Source of the DNA: JAXGXJ01 sp963829545
GTDB taxonomy: Bacteria; Actinomycetota; Thermoleophilia; RBG-16-64-13
Direction: 5' to 3'
Assembly: GCA_963829545.1 (NCBI GenBank)
Contig: CAWHIX010000005.1
Span: 62,001-126,000 of the forward strand
Length of the DNA stretch: 64,000 nt
How positions within the stretch are numbered: position 1 is the first letter of the stretch; the number at the start of each line of letters is the position of its first letter. The notes below the pieces were generated by a model. The model searched no databases. It had not been told where the DNA came from and worked only from the letters and a program-made list of their open reading frames with translations. This document shows, one piece after another, positions 1 through 8,131 of this stretch. Made by a program: the position numbers and the translations under genes.

Positions 1-1133
1 CCGCCCTTGCGGCCGGCGTAGGTCTCGATAGCCAGGACCATGCCTTCCTTGAAGGTCTGCTCCGGGACCCCGGCCACCTGGTTCATGCGATTGAAGAAGG
101 GCCGGTCGTGCAGGGTGAGGCCCAGACCGTGGCCGATGGCGTAGGGACCCACCTCAGCCCAGGTGTTGTGGCCCCAGTACGTGGGCGAATCGGGCCACTT
201 GTCGAGCAGCTGCCAGTCGGTGGAGCCGTCCTTGACTGTATCGATGCCGTCGTAGAGCATGGCCCGGCACTCTTCGTAGACGTCCTTCTGCTCCTGGCTG
301 GCCTTGCCGCAGCAGAACGTGCGGTAGACGCAGGATTTGTAGCCCTGGTAGGAGGCTCCGTCCACATCGATGTAGACGAGGTCGCCGACCTGCACAGGCT
401 TGTCGGTGAAGGACCAGCCGTAGGGGTTGGTGTTGTGACCCGAGCAACACACCAGGTCCTCGGTGTGGTCGTCGCCTTCTTCGTAAAGAGCCTTGATGCC
501 GATGCCCACCAGGTCGCACTCCCGGATTCCCGGGCGGATGGCATCGACGATGGCCGCGAAGGCCTTCTCGGAGTTGGCACAGGTGATGCGCATCAACTCG
601 ATCTCGTCCACGGTCTTGATCATGCGCGCGAAGTCCATGACGGGCTTGGCATGGACGACCTCGATACCCCGCTTCTTGAAGGCCTCGGCATAGATGTACG
701 AGAGGGTGGTGCCGTCGATACCCAGGGGCTCCTTCTCCACGCCGTACTGCACCATGAAGTCATAGATCTGGTTGACGACGTTCTGGACCACGGGGTCGTC
801 CGGAGTGAAGGCGGCTATCTTAGCGATCCCCGCCGGGGCGTGGATACGCCCGCCCATCCAGGGCATGCGCTTGATGAGGCCTTCCTGATCGTTGCCGCCG
901 ATGATGTGCGGCTCGCCGTTGCGGGCCACGAAGGCGAACTGCGCCTCGAGGGGCCGGTTGGGGGTAGTGATGTAGTAGCCGGTCAGATAACGGACGTTGG
1001 CCTCGTCCCAAGTCACCACGGCACCCAGACCGGCCTTGTTGATCTGCTCTTTCGCGCGCTGCAGCCGTTCCGCCCGCAGGCGCGGGTAGTCCACCCTCTG
1101 TTCGTAGTCGACCGCGAATTTACCGAGTGCCAC
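1..1133 (-). CDS. M24-family metallopeptidase/creatinase-like hydrolase, C-terminus cut by window edge
   Basis: The pita-bread fold hydrolase family includes Xaa-Pro aminopeptidase, creatinase and relatives acting on C-N bonds. About 377 residues are visible and the C-terminus runs off the left edge. I chose the GTG start at 1133 because GAGGAGG lies four bases before it. The N-terminal creatinase-like domain covers roughly residues 1-155, the catalytic domain the rest. Visible catalytic motifs are IDVDG, GHGLGLTLHDRP (metal/active His) and EGMVLAIE. Odd: the usual second metal Asp in the S-D-x-T-R-T motif is not there; the sequence reads SCVYRT. That resembles metal-independent members, so peptidase activity is doubtful. 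It follows the thiolase by 47 bases and is probably last in the TetR-led operon. Family is clear; substrate is unknown. Confidence 0.85.
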   Translation of the reverse strand, partial: MALGKFAVDYEQRVDYPRLRAERLQRAKEQINKAGLGAVVTWDEANVRYLTGYYITTPNRPLEAQFAFVARNGEPHIIGGNDQEGLIKRMPWMGGRIHAPAGIAKIAAFTPDDPVVQNVVNQIYDFMVQYGVEKEPLGIDGTTLSYIYAEAFKKRGIEVVHAKPVMDFARMIKTVDEIELMRITCANSEKAFAAIVDAIRPGIRECDLVGIGIKALYEEGDDHTEDLVCCSGHNTNPYGWSFTDKPVQVGDLVYIDVDGASYQGYKSCVYRTFCCGKASQEQKDVYEECRAMLYDGIDTVKDGSTDWQLLDKWPDSPTYWGHNTWAEVGPYAIGHGLGLTLHDRPFFNRMNQVAGVPEQTFKEGMVLAIETYAGRKG

Positions 1134-1180
1134 GATCCCTCCTCGCACCGTACCTTCTTGCCCAGGCCTCGCGGCCTCTT

Positions 1181-2359
1181 CTATATGCGTTCGAACACAG
1201 CCGCAGCGCCGATGCCGCCGGCGACACACATGCTGACGATGCCGTAACGGCTCTGCCTACGCTGCATCTCGTGCAACAGGGTAGCGGTGAGCTTGGCCCC
1301 AGTGGCCCCCAGCGGGTGACCCAGGGCGATGGCCCCGCCGTTGACGTTCACGATGGCCGGATCGAAGCCCAGCTCGTGGATGCAGTAGTAGGCCTGACTG
1401 GCGAAGGCCTCGTTCAGCTCCACCAGGTCGATGTCGGAGACCTTGAGACCGGCCAGCTTGAGGGCCTTGGGGATGGCGAACACGGGCCCGATGCCCATCA
1501 CACCCGGGTCGCAGCCGGCTGCGGCGAAGGAGACGAAACGGGCCATGGGCTTGAGCCCCAGCGCAGCCGCCCTCTCGGCACTCATCACCAGGGCAGCGGC
1601 CGCCCCGTCGCTGGTCTGCGAGGAGTTGCCCGCGGTGACGGTGCCGTTCTTCTTGAACACCGTCCTGAGCTTGGCAAGCGCTTCGACCGTGCTGCCGGGG
1701 CGGGGCCCCTCGTCGACGGTGATTGTCGTGCTCTTCTCCACCACCGATCCGTCCGGTCCGGGCAGCCGGTGCGTGACCTGCACGGGCACGATCTCGTCGT
1801 GGAAGGTGCCGTTGGCGATGGCCGCCAGAGCCCGGCGCTGGCTTTCCGCCGCCAGGGTGTCCTGTTGTTCGCGGGTCACGTTGAACCGCGAAGCGACGTT
1901 CTCAGCGGTCAGTCCCATGCCGAGGTAGACGTCCGGGCTTGCGTCCAGCATGTCGCCACTGAACATCTCCTTGTTGCCGCCGCCAGGTACCCGAGACATG
2001 GATTCCACGCCCGCGGCCAGCACGACGTCGGCCATGCCGCTCATGATTGCCTGCGCGCCCAAGGCTATCGCCTGCAGCCCCGACGAGCAGAAACGGTTCA
2101 TCGTGAAGCCGGGCACCGACTCGGGCAGGCCCGCCAGCAGAGCGTAGTTGCGCCCCACGTTCAGCCCCTGCTCCGCCTCGGGGAAGGCACAACCCATCAT
2201 GACGTCGTCGATCTCGGCCGGGTCGAGCCCGGGTGCCCGTTCGAGCGCCCCGCGCATGGCGGCCACGGCCAGCACCTCGGGATGGGTGGTGCGGTACATC
2301 CCCTTGGGGGCCTTTCCGACGGCCGTGCGCACGGCCGATACGATCACAGCTTCCTTCAT
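1181..2359 (-). CDS. fadA: Acetyl-CoA acyltransferase (thiolase)
   Basis: Thiolase cleaves 3-ketoacyl-CoA to acetyl-CoA and a shortened acyl-CoA in the cytoplasm, the last step of beta-oxidation. The 392-residue length is normal. Visible motifs: active-site Cys in NRFCSSG near residue 90, the His motif GGAIALGHPLG and the second Cys region MCVAGGIGAA at the C-terminus. The start MKEAVIVSAVRT is the typical N-terminus of the family; the frame is open further upstream but that extension overlaps the previous gene and has no homology. It starts 11 bases after the FadN-like gene, so the two are co-transcribed and probably work as a pair, as FadN/FadA do in Bacillus. Chain-length or ring specificity cannot be read from the sequence. 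Confidence 0.93.
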   Translation of the reverse strand: MKEAVIVSAVRTAVGKAPKGMYRTTHPEVLAVAAMRGALERAPGLDPAEIDDVMMGCAFPEAEQGLNVGRNYALLAGLPESVPGFTMNRFCSSGLQAIALGAQAIMSGMADVVLAAGVESMSRVPGGGNKEMFSGDMLDASPDVYLGMGLTAENVASRFNVTREQQDTLAAESQRRALAAIANGTFHDEIVPVQVTHRLPGPDGSVVEKSTTITVDEGPRPGSTVEALAKLRTVFKKNGTVTAGNSSQTSDGAAAALVMSAERAAALGLKPMARFVSFAAAGCDPGVMGIGPVFAIPKALKLAGLKVSDIDLVELNEAFASQAYYCIHELGFDPAIVNVNGGAIALGHPLGATGAKLTATLLHEMQRRQSRYGIVSMCVAGGIGAAAVFERI

Positions 2360-2370
2360 AGAAGAGCCTC

Positions 2371-4746
2371 CTAGTTGCGCAGCGGTCTGCCGGTGTTCAA
2401 CAGGGCCTGCATCCGCTCGATAGACTTGGGCGTGCGGCATATCTCCAGGAACGCCTTGCGCTCCAGGTCGAGCAGGTACTGCTCGTCTACCTCGCTGTAG
2501 ATGTCGACTTCCCCGCCCGAAAGCACGTAGGCCACCTTGCCGGCCAGATAGCGGTCGTGGTCGGAGATGAAGTCGCCCTTGCGCATGTTGTCGAGCAGAC
2601 CGCGGTAGTTGCTGATGCCGTCCCGGCCCATCACCTTGATCTTGCTCGGGGCAGGGGTCTGCCATCCCGTCTCCACCATACCGAGCGCCACCTGCTTGGC
2701 CGCATAGATGAGGCCGTCACGATCCATGGTCACGCCGTCACCGGGACGGAGGTAGCCGAGGTCGAAGGCCTCCCAGGCCGAGGAGCTTATCTTGGCCTGG
2801 GCAATGGCGTCGAAGGAGCGCCGCATGATGAAGTACTGCCAGGTCACGCCCTGGGCGGGGGCCATAGTGCGGAAGACGGCTTCCTTCATCCCGCCCGCCG
2901 AGGGCACCAGCCCCACACTCGTCTCCACCAGGCCCATGGCCACGTCGGCGTGCGCCTGGACGCGGTGGCAATGCAGGCACACCTCGAGGCCGCCGCCCAG
3001 CACGCGCCCGAACGGAGCGGCCACGATGGGGATGGGGGCGTACTTGATGGCCATGCCGGCGCGCTGGGCGGCGCGCAGAGTGGCGTCGATGCCGTCCCAG
3101 TCTTCGGCCAGGACCCTGTCGACCATCATCTTGATGTCGGCGCCGCCCGAGAAATGGGCGCCCTGGTTGCCGATGACCAGCGCATCGTAGGCGTCGCCCG
3201 CCTGCTGGATGGCTTTCTCGATGAAGGCGAGGACGCCCAAACTGACGACGTTGGCCTTGGTGTGGAACTCCACGCAGGCCACCCGGTCACCAAGGTCGAT
3301 GAGGCTGGCATGCTCGTTCTCGTCCAGGGTCTTGCCCTTCGCTTTGAGATCGGCGAGCACGATGGTCCGATCCCGGGCGGCGAGCAGCTTGTGCCTGTCT
3401 TGCCCCGGGCCCCAGGCCTTGAGCCCGTCCGTGTCCTTCTTGTAGAACGAGGGAGTGTCGGAGGCGGCCAGCTTCTCCACCCACTCGGGCACGGCGCGGC
3501 CTTCAGCCTGCATGCGTTCCACGGTCTCCTTGACGCCGAGCGCATCCCACAGTTCGAAGGGGCCGAGGTCCCAGGCGTAGCCCCAGCGCATGCCTCGGTC
3601 GATCTGGGCGATATCGGCGCAGATCTCGGGGACCCGGTTGGCCGAGTAGACAAGGGTCGCAGCCAGAAGATCCCAGCCGAAGCGGGCCGCGTCGTCGTCG
3701 AAGGAGATGAACTTCTTCACACGCGCGACCGGATCGGAGATCTTGTTGGCCTCGGGGATGCTCGGCTGCCGCGGATCCTGCCAGGGCCGATATTCCAGCG
3801 TGGCCGGGTCTATGACCAGGGTGCGTTTCTCTCTGAAGAAGCTGCCGCCGCTCTTCTCGCCCAGGTAGCCCTTGGCGACCATGTCGAGGATCCACTGCGG
3901 CAGGCGCCACTGCTCACGCATCTCGTCGTCGACGGCGGTCTCGTAGTGACCGGCCACCGCATAGGCGAGCACATCGGTGCCGGCCAGATTCGAGGTGCCG
4001 TAGGTAGCCGTGACCGAGCGGGCCAGGGCCCGGCCGCTGGCCGCGTCGACCTCCTCGATGGTGAGTCCGTACTTGTCCATGGCGTTGATGGCGTAGACCG
4101 TCGAGAAGATCCCGATGCGGTTGGCCACGAAGTTGGGCGTGTCCTCGCTCCGGATGACACCCTTGCCCAGGCGAAGCTCCGCGAACTCCTGCAGCCCGTC
4201 AACCAAGGCAGGGTCCGTCGCCTCTCCGGGGATCAGTTCCAGCAGGTACATGTAGCGGGGCGGGAAGAAGAAGTGGCTTCCCAGGAAGCGGCGCTTCACC
4301 TCATCGGGCAGAGCGACCGCCATCGCGTTCACCGACAAGCCTGAGGAGTTGGTGGAGACGATGGTCCGAGCGCCGACGTGCCGGGCCACCCGGCTCAGGA
4401 GGTCGACCTTCACATCCATTCGTTCCACGACCGCCTCGATGACCCAGTCGACGTCCGCCAGTTTGGGAAGGTCGTCCTCCAGGTTGCCCGGCGTCAACAG
4501 TCCCACGCGGCTCGGGTGCGCGAAGGCCGCCGGACGTCCTTTGGCCGCGACGGCGATGCCGGCTTCGGCCAGCCGGTTGCGCACCTTGAGATGGGACAGG
4601 TCCAGGCCCTTCTTGACCTCTTCCTCGGTCAACTCCGTGGGCACCAGATCGAGCAGAAGGGTGGGAATACCGGCGTTGGTGAGATGGGCCGCCACCGCGG
4701 TTCCCATCCGTCCCGCTCCCAGGACGGCCGCTCGTCGTATCAGCAT
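2371..4746 (-). CDS. fadN: 3-hydroxyacyl-CoA dehydrogenase / enoyl-CoA hydratase fusion, FadN-like
   Basis: Two-domain beta-oxidation enzyme of 791 residues. The N-terminal half carries the NAD-binding motif GAGRMGTAVA (residues 9-18), a NSSGLSV segment and the FFPPRYM region of 3-hydroxyacyl-CoA dehydrogenases. The C-terminal part (about 490-750) is crotonase-like with GAHFSGGADIKM and GGGLEV oxyanion-hole segments. This order, dehydrogenase first, is that of Bacillus FadN rather than E. coli FadB. ATG at 4746 is chosen because AGGAGG precedes it by seven bases. Its start codon overlaps the end of the TetR gene, which suggests translational coupling. Together with the thiolase it can run hydration, oxidation and thiolysis of an enoyl-CoA. 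The substrate is not known. Confidence 0.9.
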   Translation of the reverse strand: MLIRRAAVLGAGRMGTAVAAHLTNAGIPTLLLDLVPTELTEEEVKKGLDLSHLKVRNRLAEAGIAVAAKGRPAAFAHPSRVGLLTPGNLEDDLPKLADVDWVIEAVVERMDVKVDLLSRVARHVGARTIVSTNSSGLSVNAMAVALPDEVKRRFLGSHFFFPPRYMYLLELIPGEATDPALVDGLQEFAELRLGKGVIRSEDTPNFVANRIGIFSTVYAINAMDKYGLTIEEVDAASGRALARSVTATYGTSNLAGTDVLAYAVAGHYETAVDDEMREQWRLPQWILDMVAKGYLGEKSGGSFFREKRTLVIDPATLEYRPWQDPRQPSIPEANKISDPVARVKKFISFDDDAARFGWDLLAATLVYSANRVPEICADIAQIDRGMRWGYAWDLGPFELWDALGVKETVERMQAEGRAVPEWVEKLAASDTPSFYKKDTDGLKAWGPGQDRHKLLAARDRTIVLADLKAKGKTLDENEHASLIDLGDRVACVEFHTKANVVSLGVLAFIEKAIQQAGDAYDALVIGNQGAHFSGGADIKMMVDRVLAEDWDGIDATLRAAQRAGMAIKYAPIPIVAAPFGRVLGGGLEVCLHCHRVQAHADVAMGLVETSVGLVPSAGGMKEAVFRTMAPAQGVTWQYFIMRRSFDAIAQAKISSSAWEAFDLGYLRPGDGVTMDRDGLIYAAKQVALGMVETGWQTPAPSKIKVMGRDGISNYRGLLDNMRKGDFISDHDRYLAGKVAYVLSGGEVDIYSEVDEQYLLDLERKAFLEICRTPKSIERMQALLNTGRPLRN

Positions 4747-5465
4747 ACAGATGCCTCCTCTTGCTCCGTTCCGCGCTCGCTCCCGGGAACGCGCTCGATC
4801 CCCAGACCGCGGAAGATGAAATCGACCAGAAAGTCCACTATCTCGTCCACGTCTGCGGGACCGGCGATATGCAGGTTCCAGCCGCGAAGCGGCAGGAAGA
4901 CACACATGAAGGAGACCAGGTTGGCGGCCAGTTCGGCCTCACGACCCTGCAGAGCCAGTCCCGGGATCTCGGCGAGTAGGTGGCGGTAGAAGCCCACCAC
5001 GTTCATGTCGTCCAGTTCCAGGGCCTTCTCCAGGTGCTCCTGGTCCATGTACTTGCTCTCGGTGTAGATGAAGCGGATCAGCTCCCGATTCTCGCTCAGG
5101 AACCTGATGGAGATGCGCAGCCCGTGCTCCAGCTTGGCGACCGGGTCGGCGATGGCATCGAAGCCGCCCTCGGCAAGATGCTGATGCCACAACTCCTGGC
5201 TGTGCATGTGCATGAGGAAGAGGATGTCGTCTTTGGAGGAGATGTAGTGGTAGAGCTGGCCCATGGACATGTCGCAGGCCTGGGCGATGTCGCGGATAGA
5301 CGTGCCGTGAAAACCCTCCGCGAGCAGGACTTTTTTCGCGCCTTCGACGATCTGGCGCTGCTTCTGCTCCGACAACTCCGGATCCGCGGCCGAGCCGAGC
5401 AGGTCGCGCTGGCCCACCCGTTTCTGCATCTCTTCGAGTTGAAGTCGAGTAGTCTGTCGTGGCAT
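4740..5465 (-). CDS. TetR-family transcriptional regulator
   Basis: A 241-residue regulator with an N-terminal helix-turn-helix (about residues 40-85, GTSIRDIAQACDMSMGQLYHY) and a TetR ligand domain of the acyl-CoA/fatty-acid type. It is the first gene of the unit TetR-fadN-fadA-M24, overlapping fadN by 7 bases. Its promoter region holds the palindrome TAGAGCG-CT-CGCTCTA at 5517-5532, and an identical copy lies before the SDR gene. The inference is that this protein represses itself and both catabolic units until a CoA-ester or related inducer appears. The ribosome site before ATG 5465 is weak (GGGGTGA). Confidence 0.9.
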   Translation of the reverse strand: MPRQTTRLQLEEMQKRVGQRDLLGSAADPELSEQKQRQIVEGAKKVLLAEGFHGTSIRDIAQACDMSMGQLYHYISSKDDILFLMHMHSQELWHQHLAEGGFDAIADPVAKLEHGLRISIRFLSENRELIRFIYTESKYMDQEHLEKALELDDMNVVGFYRHLLAEIPGLALQGREAELAANLVSFMCVFLPLRGWNLHIAGPADVDEIVDFLVDFIFRGLGIERVPGSERGTEQEEASVC

Positions 5466-5516
5466 CGCAGCTTCACCCCGTCAGGTAGTGGCCGATCTCC
5501 CGGCGGCGCTCTTAGA

Positions 5517-5532
5517 TAGAGCGCTCGCTCTA
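5517..5532. promoter_or_regulatory. Probable TetR operator, copy 1
   Basis: Perfect palindrome: TAGAGCG, two-base centre CT, CGCTCTA. It begins 3 bases downstream of the predicted -10 box at 5536-5541, so it covers the likely transcription start of the TetR gene. The same 18 bases (GATAGAGCGCTCGCTCTA) recur at 7995-8012. Confidence 0.8.
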
Positions 5533-5535
5533 AGC

Positions 5536-5564
5536 ATTCTCCCAGGTGCCGGGGCGCGAGTCAA
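5536..5564 (-). promoter_or_regulatory. Promoter of the TetR-fadN-fadA-M24 unit
   Basis: On the minus strand, -35 TTGACT (5564-5559), 17-base spacer, -10 GAGAAT (5541-5536). The layout matches the promoter of the SDR unit closely, with the palindrome placed at the same distance after the -10 box. Confidence 0.65.
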
Positions 5565-5569
5565 GAGGC

Positions 5570-6076
5570 TCACCAGAGGCCGGTGGGCGGTCCGCCCCCG
5601 GGCAGACCGATGGTCTCGTGCCAGCGCATGACGGCGATCTTCCAGCGGCCGTTCTCACGCACGTAGTCCATATCGTAGTAACCCTGCACCCAGAACATGG
5701 ACTGCCCCGTACGGGCGTAGAAGTACATCATGTAGAGAAGCCAGTTCCCCTTGGCCCGGTCGCCGTTCACGGAGATGATGGGGTGTATGCAGATGTCCCC
5801 CTCCTTGCCGGAGTGGGTCTTGGATAGCTCCTCCTTGAACCAGTGTTCGATGGCCGCTTTGCCCTCCACAGGGTCGTGCAGGTAGACGTCCACTCGGGCG
5901 TCCTCGGCGAAGCAGCTTGCGCAGACGTCCCACTCGGTGGCCATGAGGGCGTTGAGATAGGTCCATTGCAGCTCTTTGATCTCGTTGACGTCCTCGGTCC
6001 CCTGGACGCGCTGCCTCAGATCGCCCACTTCCGCTTCCAGCGCGGCCAACCGCGCCTCCAGACTAATGGTTTCCAC
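5570..6076 (-). CDS. NTF2/SnoaL-like domain protein
   Basis: A 168-residue protein of the SnoaL/NTF2-like cone fold, a family that includes steroid isomerases, polyketide cyclases and the bile-acid dehydratase BaiE. The first 40 residues form a predicted coiled coil (LEARLAALEAEVGDLRQRV), followed by the cone domain with DVCASCFAEDARVDV and a C-terminal VRENGRWKIA strand typical of the fold. The start is the GTG at 6076, with AAAGGAG five bases upstream. It is third in the SDR-ADH-NTF2 unit, 14 bases after the dehydrogenase. Position suggests a dehydration or isomerisation step on the same substrate, but no catalytic assignment is safe. Confidence 0.82.
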   Translation of the reverse strand: METISLEARLAALEAEVGDLRQRVQGTEDVNEIKELQWTYLNALMATEWDVCASCFAEDARVDVYLHDPVEGKAAIEHWFKEELSKTHSGKEGDICIHPIISVNGDRAKGNWLLYMMYFYARTGQSMFWVQGYYDMDYVRENGRWKIAVMRWHETIGLPGGGPPTGLW

Positions 6077-6090
6077 CTGCTCTCCTTTCC

Positions 6091-7149
6091 CTAAGCCGTG
6101 AGCATGATCTTGACGACCCCGTCGATCCTCTTCTCGAAGATCTCGTAGGCGCGAACGACGTCGTCCAGCTCCATGCGATGCGTGATGATGGGAGTGAGGT
6201 CGAGACGGCCCTGACCGATGAGCCCCACCAGCTCCCCTACTTTGGAGAGATCGCCCATTCCGAAGGTGACGCCGACGTTGCGGGCCATCATGCGGGGCGC
6301 GTTCACGGCCACGGGCTGCTGGAACACGCCCACCACCGATACTGCGCCCCCGGGGGCGGTTACGGCGACGGCGTTGCGAAGAGTCTCCTCCCTGCCCACG
6401 GCCTCGACCACGTACTCGGCACCCCAGCCTTCGGTCACTTCCCTGACGGTCTGGCGAACGTCGTCCTTGGAGGCGTCCACCAGGATATCGGCCCCCAGGC
6501 GGACGGCCATCTGCAGCCGGTAGTCCTCCATGTCCACGACGATGATGCGCGCCGGGTCGAAGAGACGGGCCGAGGCTACCGCGCACAGCCCCACGGGGCC
6601 GGCACCGAAGATCACCACGGTGTCGTCGGCCCTAACGCCCACCCGGCCGGGATTGAGACCGGCGACCGCGCTGTAGGCGGTGGCCAGGATGTCGCCGGCG
6701 AAGATCACCTGCTCGTCGGAAAGCCCGGCGGGGATCGGTTCCAGCACGACCTGCGCGAAGGGCACGCGCACGAAGTCGGCCTGGGCCCCGTCCAGGTCGC
6801 CGAACAGCGGCCCGTTGCCAAAGATCGCCCCCCGCTCGCAGGCCGACGGAAGGCCGCGCCGACAGGCCCGGCAGCGGCCGCACCACACGGCGGCGGGGCC
6901 TACCACCCGGTCGCCCGGCTTCACCCGCGTGACCTCCGCCCCCACGGCCTCCACCACCCCTGCGAACTCGTGACCGATGATGCTGCCCACGCGCATCTGG
7001 GGCATCAGACCATGGAGCACGTGCAGGTCGCTGCCGCAGATGCTGGTCGTGGTCACCCGGACGATGGCGTCCTCGGGGTCGCGGATGACAGGCGTGGGGC
7101 ATTCCTCCAGCCGGACGTCCCCCGGGCCTCTATAGACGACGGCCCTCAC
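6091..7149 (-). CDS. Zinc-dependent alcohol dehydrogenase (MDR family)
   Basis: A 352-residue medium-chain dehydrogenase/reductase oxidising an alcohol with NAD(P). Visible: catalytic-zinc Cys in SICGSDLH and His in GHEFAG, the structural-zinc cluster CGRCRACRRGLPSAC (four Cys near residues 90-105), and the Rossmann motif FGAGPVGL. It starts with GTG at 7149, 49 bases after the SDR gene, with only a weak ribosome site. Related family members act on threonine, sorbitol, formaldehyde and many secondary alcohols, so the name stays general. Operon context suggests oxidation of a hydroxyl on the same compound handled by the SDR. Confidence 0.92.
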   Translation of the reverse strand: MRAVVYRGPGDVRLEECPTPVIRDPEDAIVRVTTTSICGSDLHVLHGLMPQMRVGSIIGHEFAGVVEAVGAEVTRVKPGDRVVGPAAVWCGRCRACRRGLPSACERGAIFGNGPLFGDLDGAQADFVRVPFAQVVLEPIPAGLSDEQVIFAGDILATAYSAVAGLNPGRVGVRADDTVVIFGAGPVGLCAVASARLFDPARIIVVDMEDYRLQMAVRLGADILVDASKDDVRQTVREVTEGWGAEYVVEAVGREETLRNAVAVTAPGGAVSVVGVFQQPVAVNAPRMMARNVGVTFGMGDLSKVGELVGLIGQGRLDLTPIITHRMELDDVVRAYEIFEKRIDGVVKIMLTA

Positions 7150-7198
7150 GCCTCTACCTGCCGCGTCATCGAACGGAGCCCGCTCACGCCGCCCAGCC

Positions 7199-7975
7199 TC
7201 AGCCTTCGGGCGGCACGGTCAGCCCGTGCCACGATATGTACTCGTCGTCGCTGGCCACCGTCCCGGTGACGGCGTGGGCGTCTTGGTTAGCGAGGAACAC
7301 GGCGCAGGCGACCATGGCGGCGGGCGACGTCCACCCGTGGCGGTCCTTTTCCTCCACCCACATGCGCATGCCCTCCGTACTGACCACGGTCGAGGGCTTG
7401 AGCGCGTTGACGGCGATGTTGTGACGACCCACCTCGGCAGCCAATGCCCAGGTGAAGCGGTCGAGTGCGGCCTTGGAGGCGGCGTAGACGGCGCTGTAGC
7501 CCACGGTCCCGCTGCCCCGCTCGTCGGCGGCTTCCGAGGAGATGTTGATTATGCTGCCGCCCCCCTGCCCGATCATGGCCGGCAGGACCGCCTTGGAGCA
7601 CATGAAAGGCCCGGTGACGTCGACCTTGAGGACGATCTCCCAGCGTTTCACCGGCATGTCGACGACCGGGAAGGGGAAGTCGACGGCGGCGTTGTTCACC
7701 AGCACGTCGATGCGGCCGAAGGCTGCCAGCGTGGTCTCCACCATGGCGGCTATGCTCTCTTCCTTGGTGACGTCGCAGGGAACGGCCAGGGCTTTGCCGC
7801 CCAAAGCCTCGATCTCGGCCACGGTCTCGTGGATGCTCCCCGGCAGACGCTCGTCGGGGGCCGACTCGCTGCGGGCTGCCACCACGACCTGGGCCCCCTC
7901 GCGGGCGAAACCCAATGCGATGGCTTTGCCGATACCGCGACTGGCGCCGGTGACGATCGCGACTTTGCCCTGCAA
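7199..7975 (-). CDS. Short-chain dehydrogenase/reductase (SDR)
   Basis: A 258-residue NAD(P)-dependent oxidoreductase. Visible: TGASRGIG cofactor motif near the N-terminus, VNNAA, the catalytic Ser in INISSE and the Y-x-x-x-K pair in YAASK. I placed the start at TTG 7975 (first residues MQGKVAIVTG), because AAGGAGG sits five bases upstream. The ATG at 7993 would have no ribosome site and would begin four bases from the operator. This choice leaves a 5' leader of about 30 bases after the predicted transcription start. First gene of the SDR-ADH-NTF2 unit. SDR enzymes of this shape include 3-oxoacyl reductases and hydroxysteroid dehydrogenases; the substrate is unknown. Confidence 0.9.
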   Translation of the reverse strand: MQGKVAIVTGASRGIGKAIALGFAREGAQVVVAARSESAPDERLPGSIHETVAEIEALGGKALAVPCDVTKEESIAAMVETTLAAFGRIDVLVNNAAVDFPFPVVDMPVKRWEIVLKVDVTGPFMCSKAVLPAMIGQGGGSIINISSEAADERGSGTVGYSAVYAASKAALDRFTWALAAEVGRHNIAVNALKPSTVVSTEGMRMWVEEKDRHGWTSPAAMVACAVFLANQDAHAVTGTVASDDEYISWHGLTVPPEG

Positions 7976-7996
7976 CGCTGCCTCCTTGTCCATCGA

Positions 7997-8012
7997 TAGA
8001 GCGCTCGCTCTA
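7997..8012. promoter_or_regulatory. Probable TetR operator, copy 2
   Basis: Same perfect palindrome as at 5517-5532 (TAGAGCG-CT-CGCTCTA). It sits just after the -10 box of the SDR promoter, where a bound repressor would block the start of transcription. Confidence 0.8.
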
Positions 8013-8015
8013 CAC

Positions 8016-8045
8016 ATTCTGGCAGAGACGTCCCCGGGCTGTCAA
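8016..8045 (-). promoter_or_regulatory. Promoter of the SDR-ADH-NTF2 unit
   Basis: On the minus strand, consensus -35 TTGACA (8045-8040), 18-base spacer, -10 CAGAAT (8021-8016). The AGAATG core and the distance to the palindrome are the same as in the TetR promoter. Confidence 0.7.
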
Positions 8046-8055
8046 GAGTCGGCCG

Positions 8056-8080
8056 GCCGGGTCGCCGCAGGCGACCCGGC
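8056..8080 (-). terminator. Inverted repeat downstream of the dehalogenase-like gene
   Basis: Ten-base perfect stem GCCGGGTCGC / GCGACCCGGC with a 5-base loop, 50 bases after the stop codon at 8132 and just before the -35 of the SDR promoter. There is no clear U-tract, so termination is plausible but not certain. Confidence 0.45.
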
Positions 8081-8131
8081 ACGCGGGACGGTGGCGGAAT
8101 TCGCCCTGCGCCGGCAGGGCGCGACGGCGCG

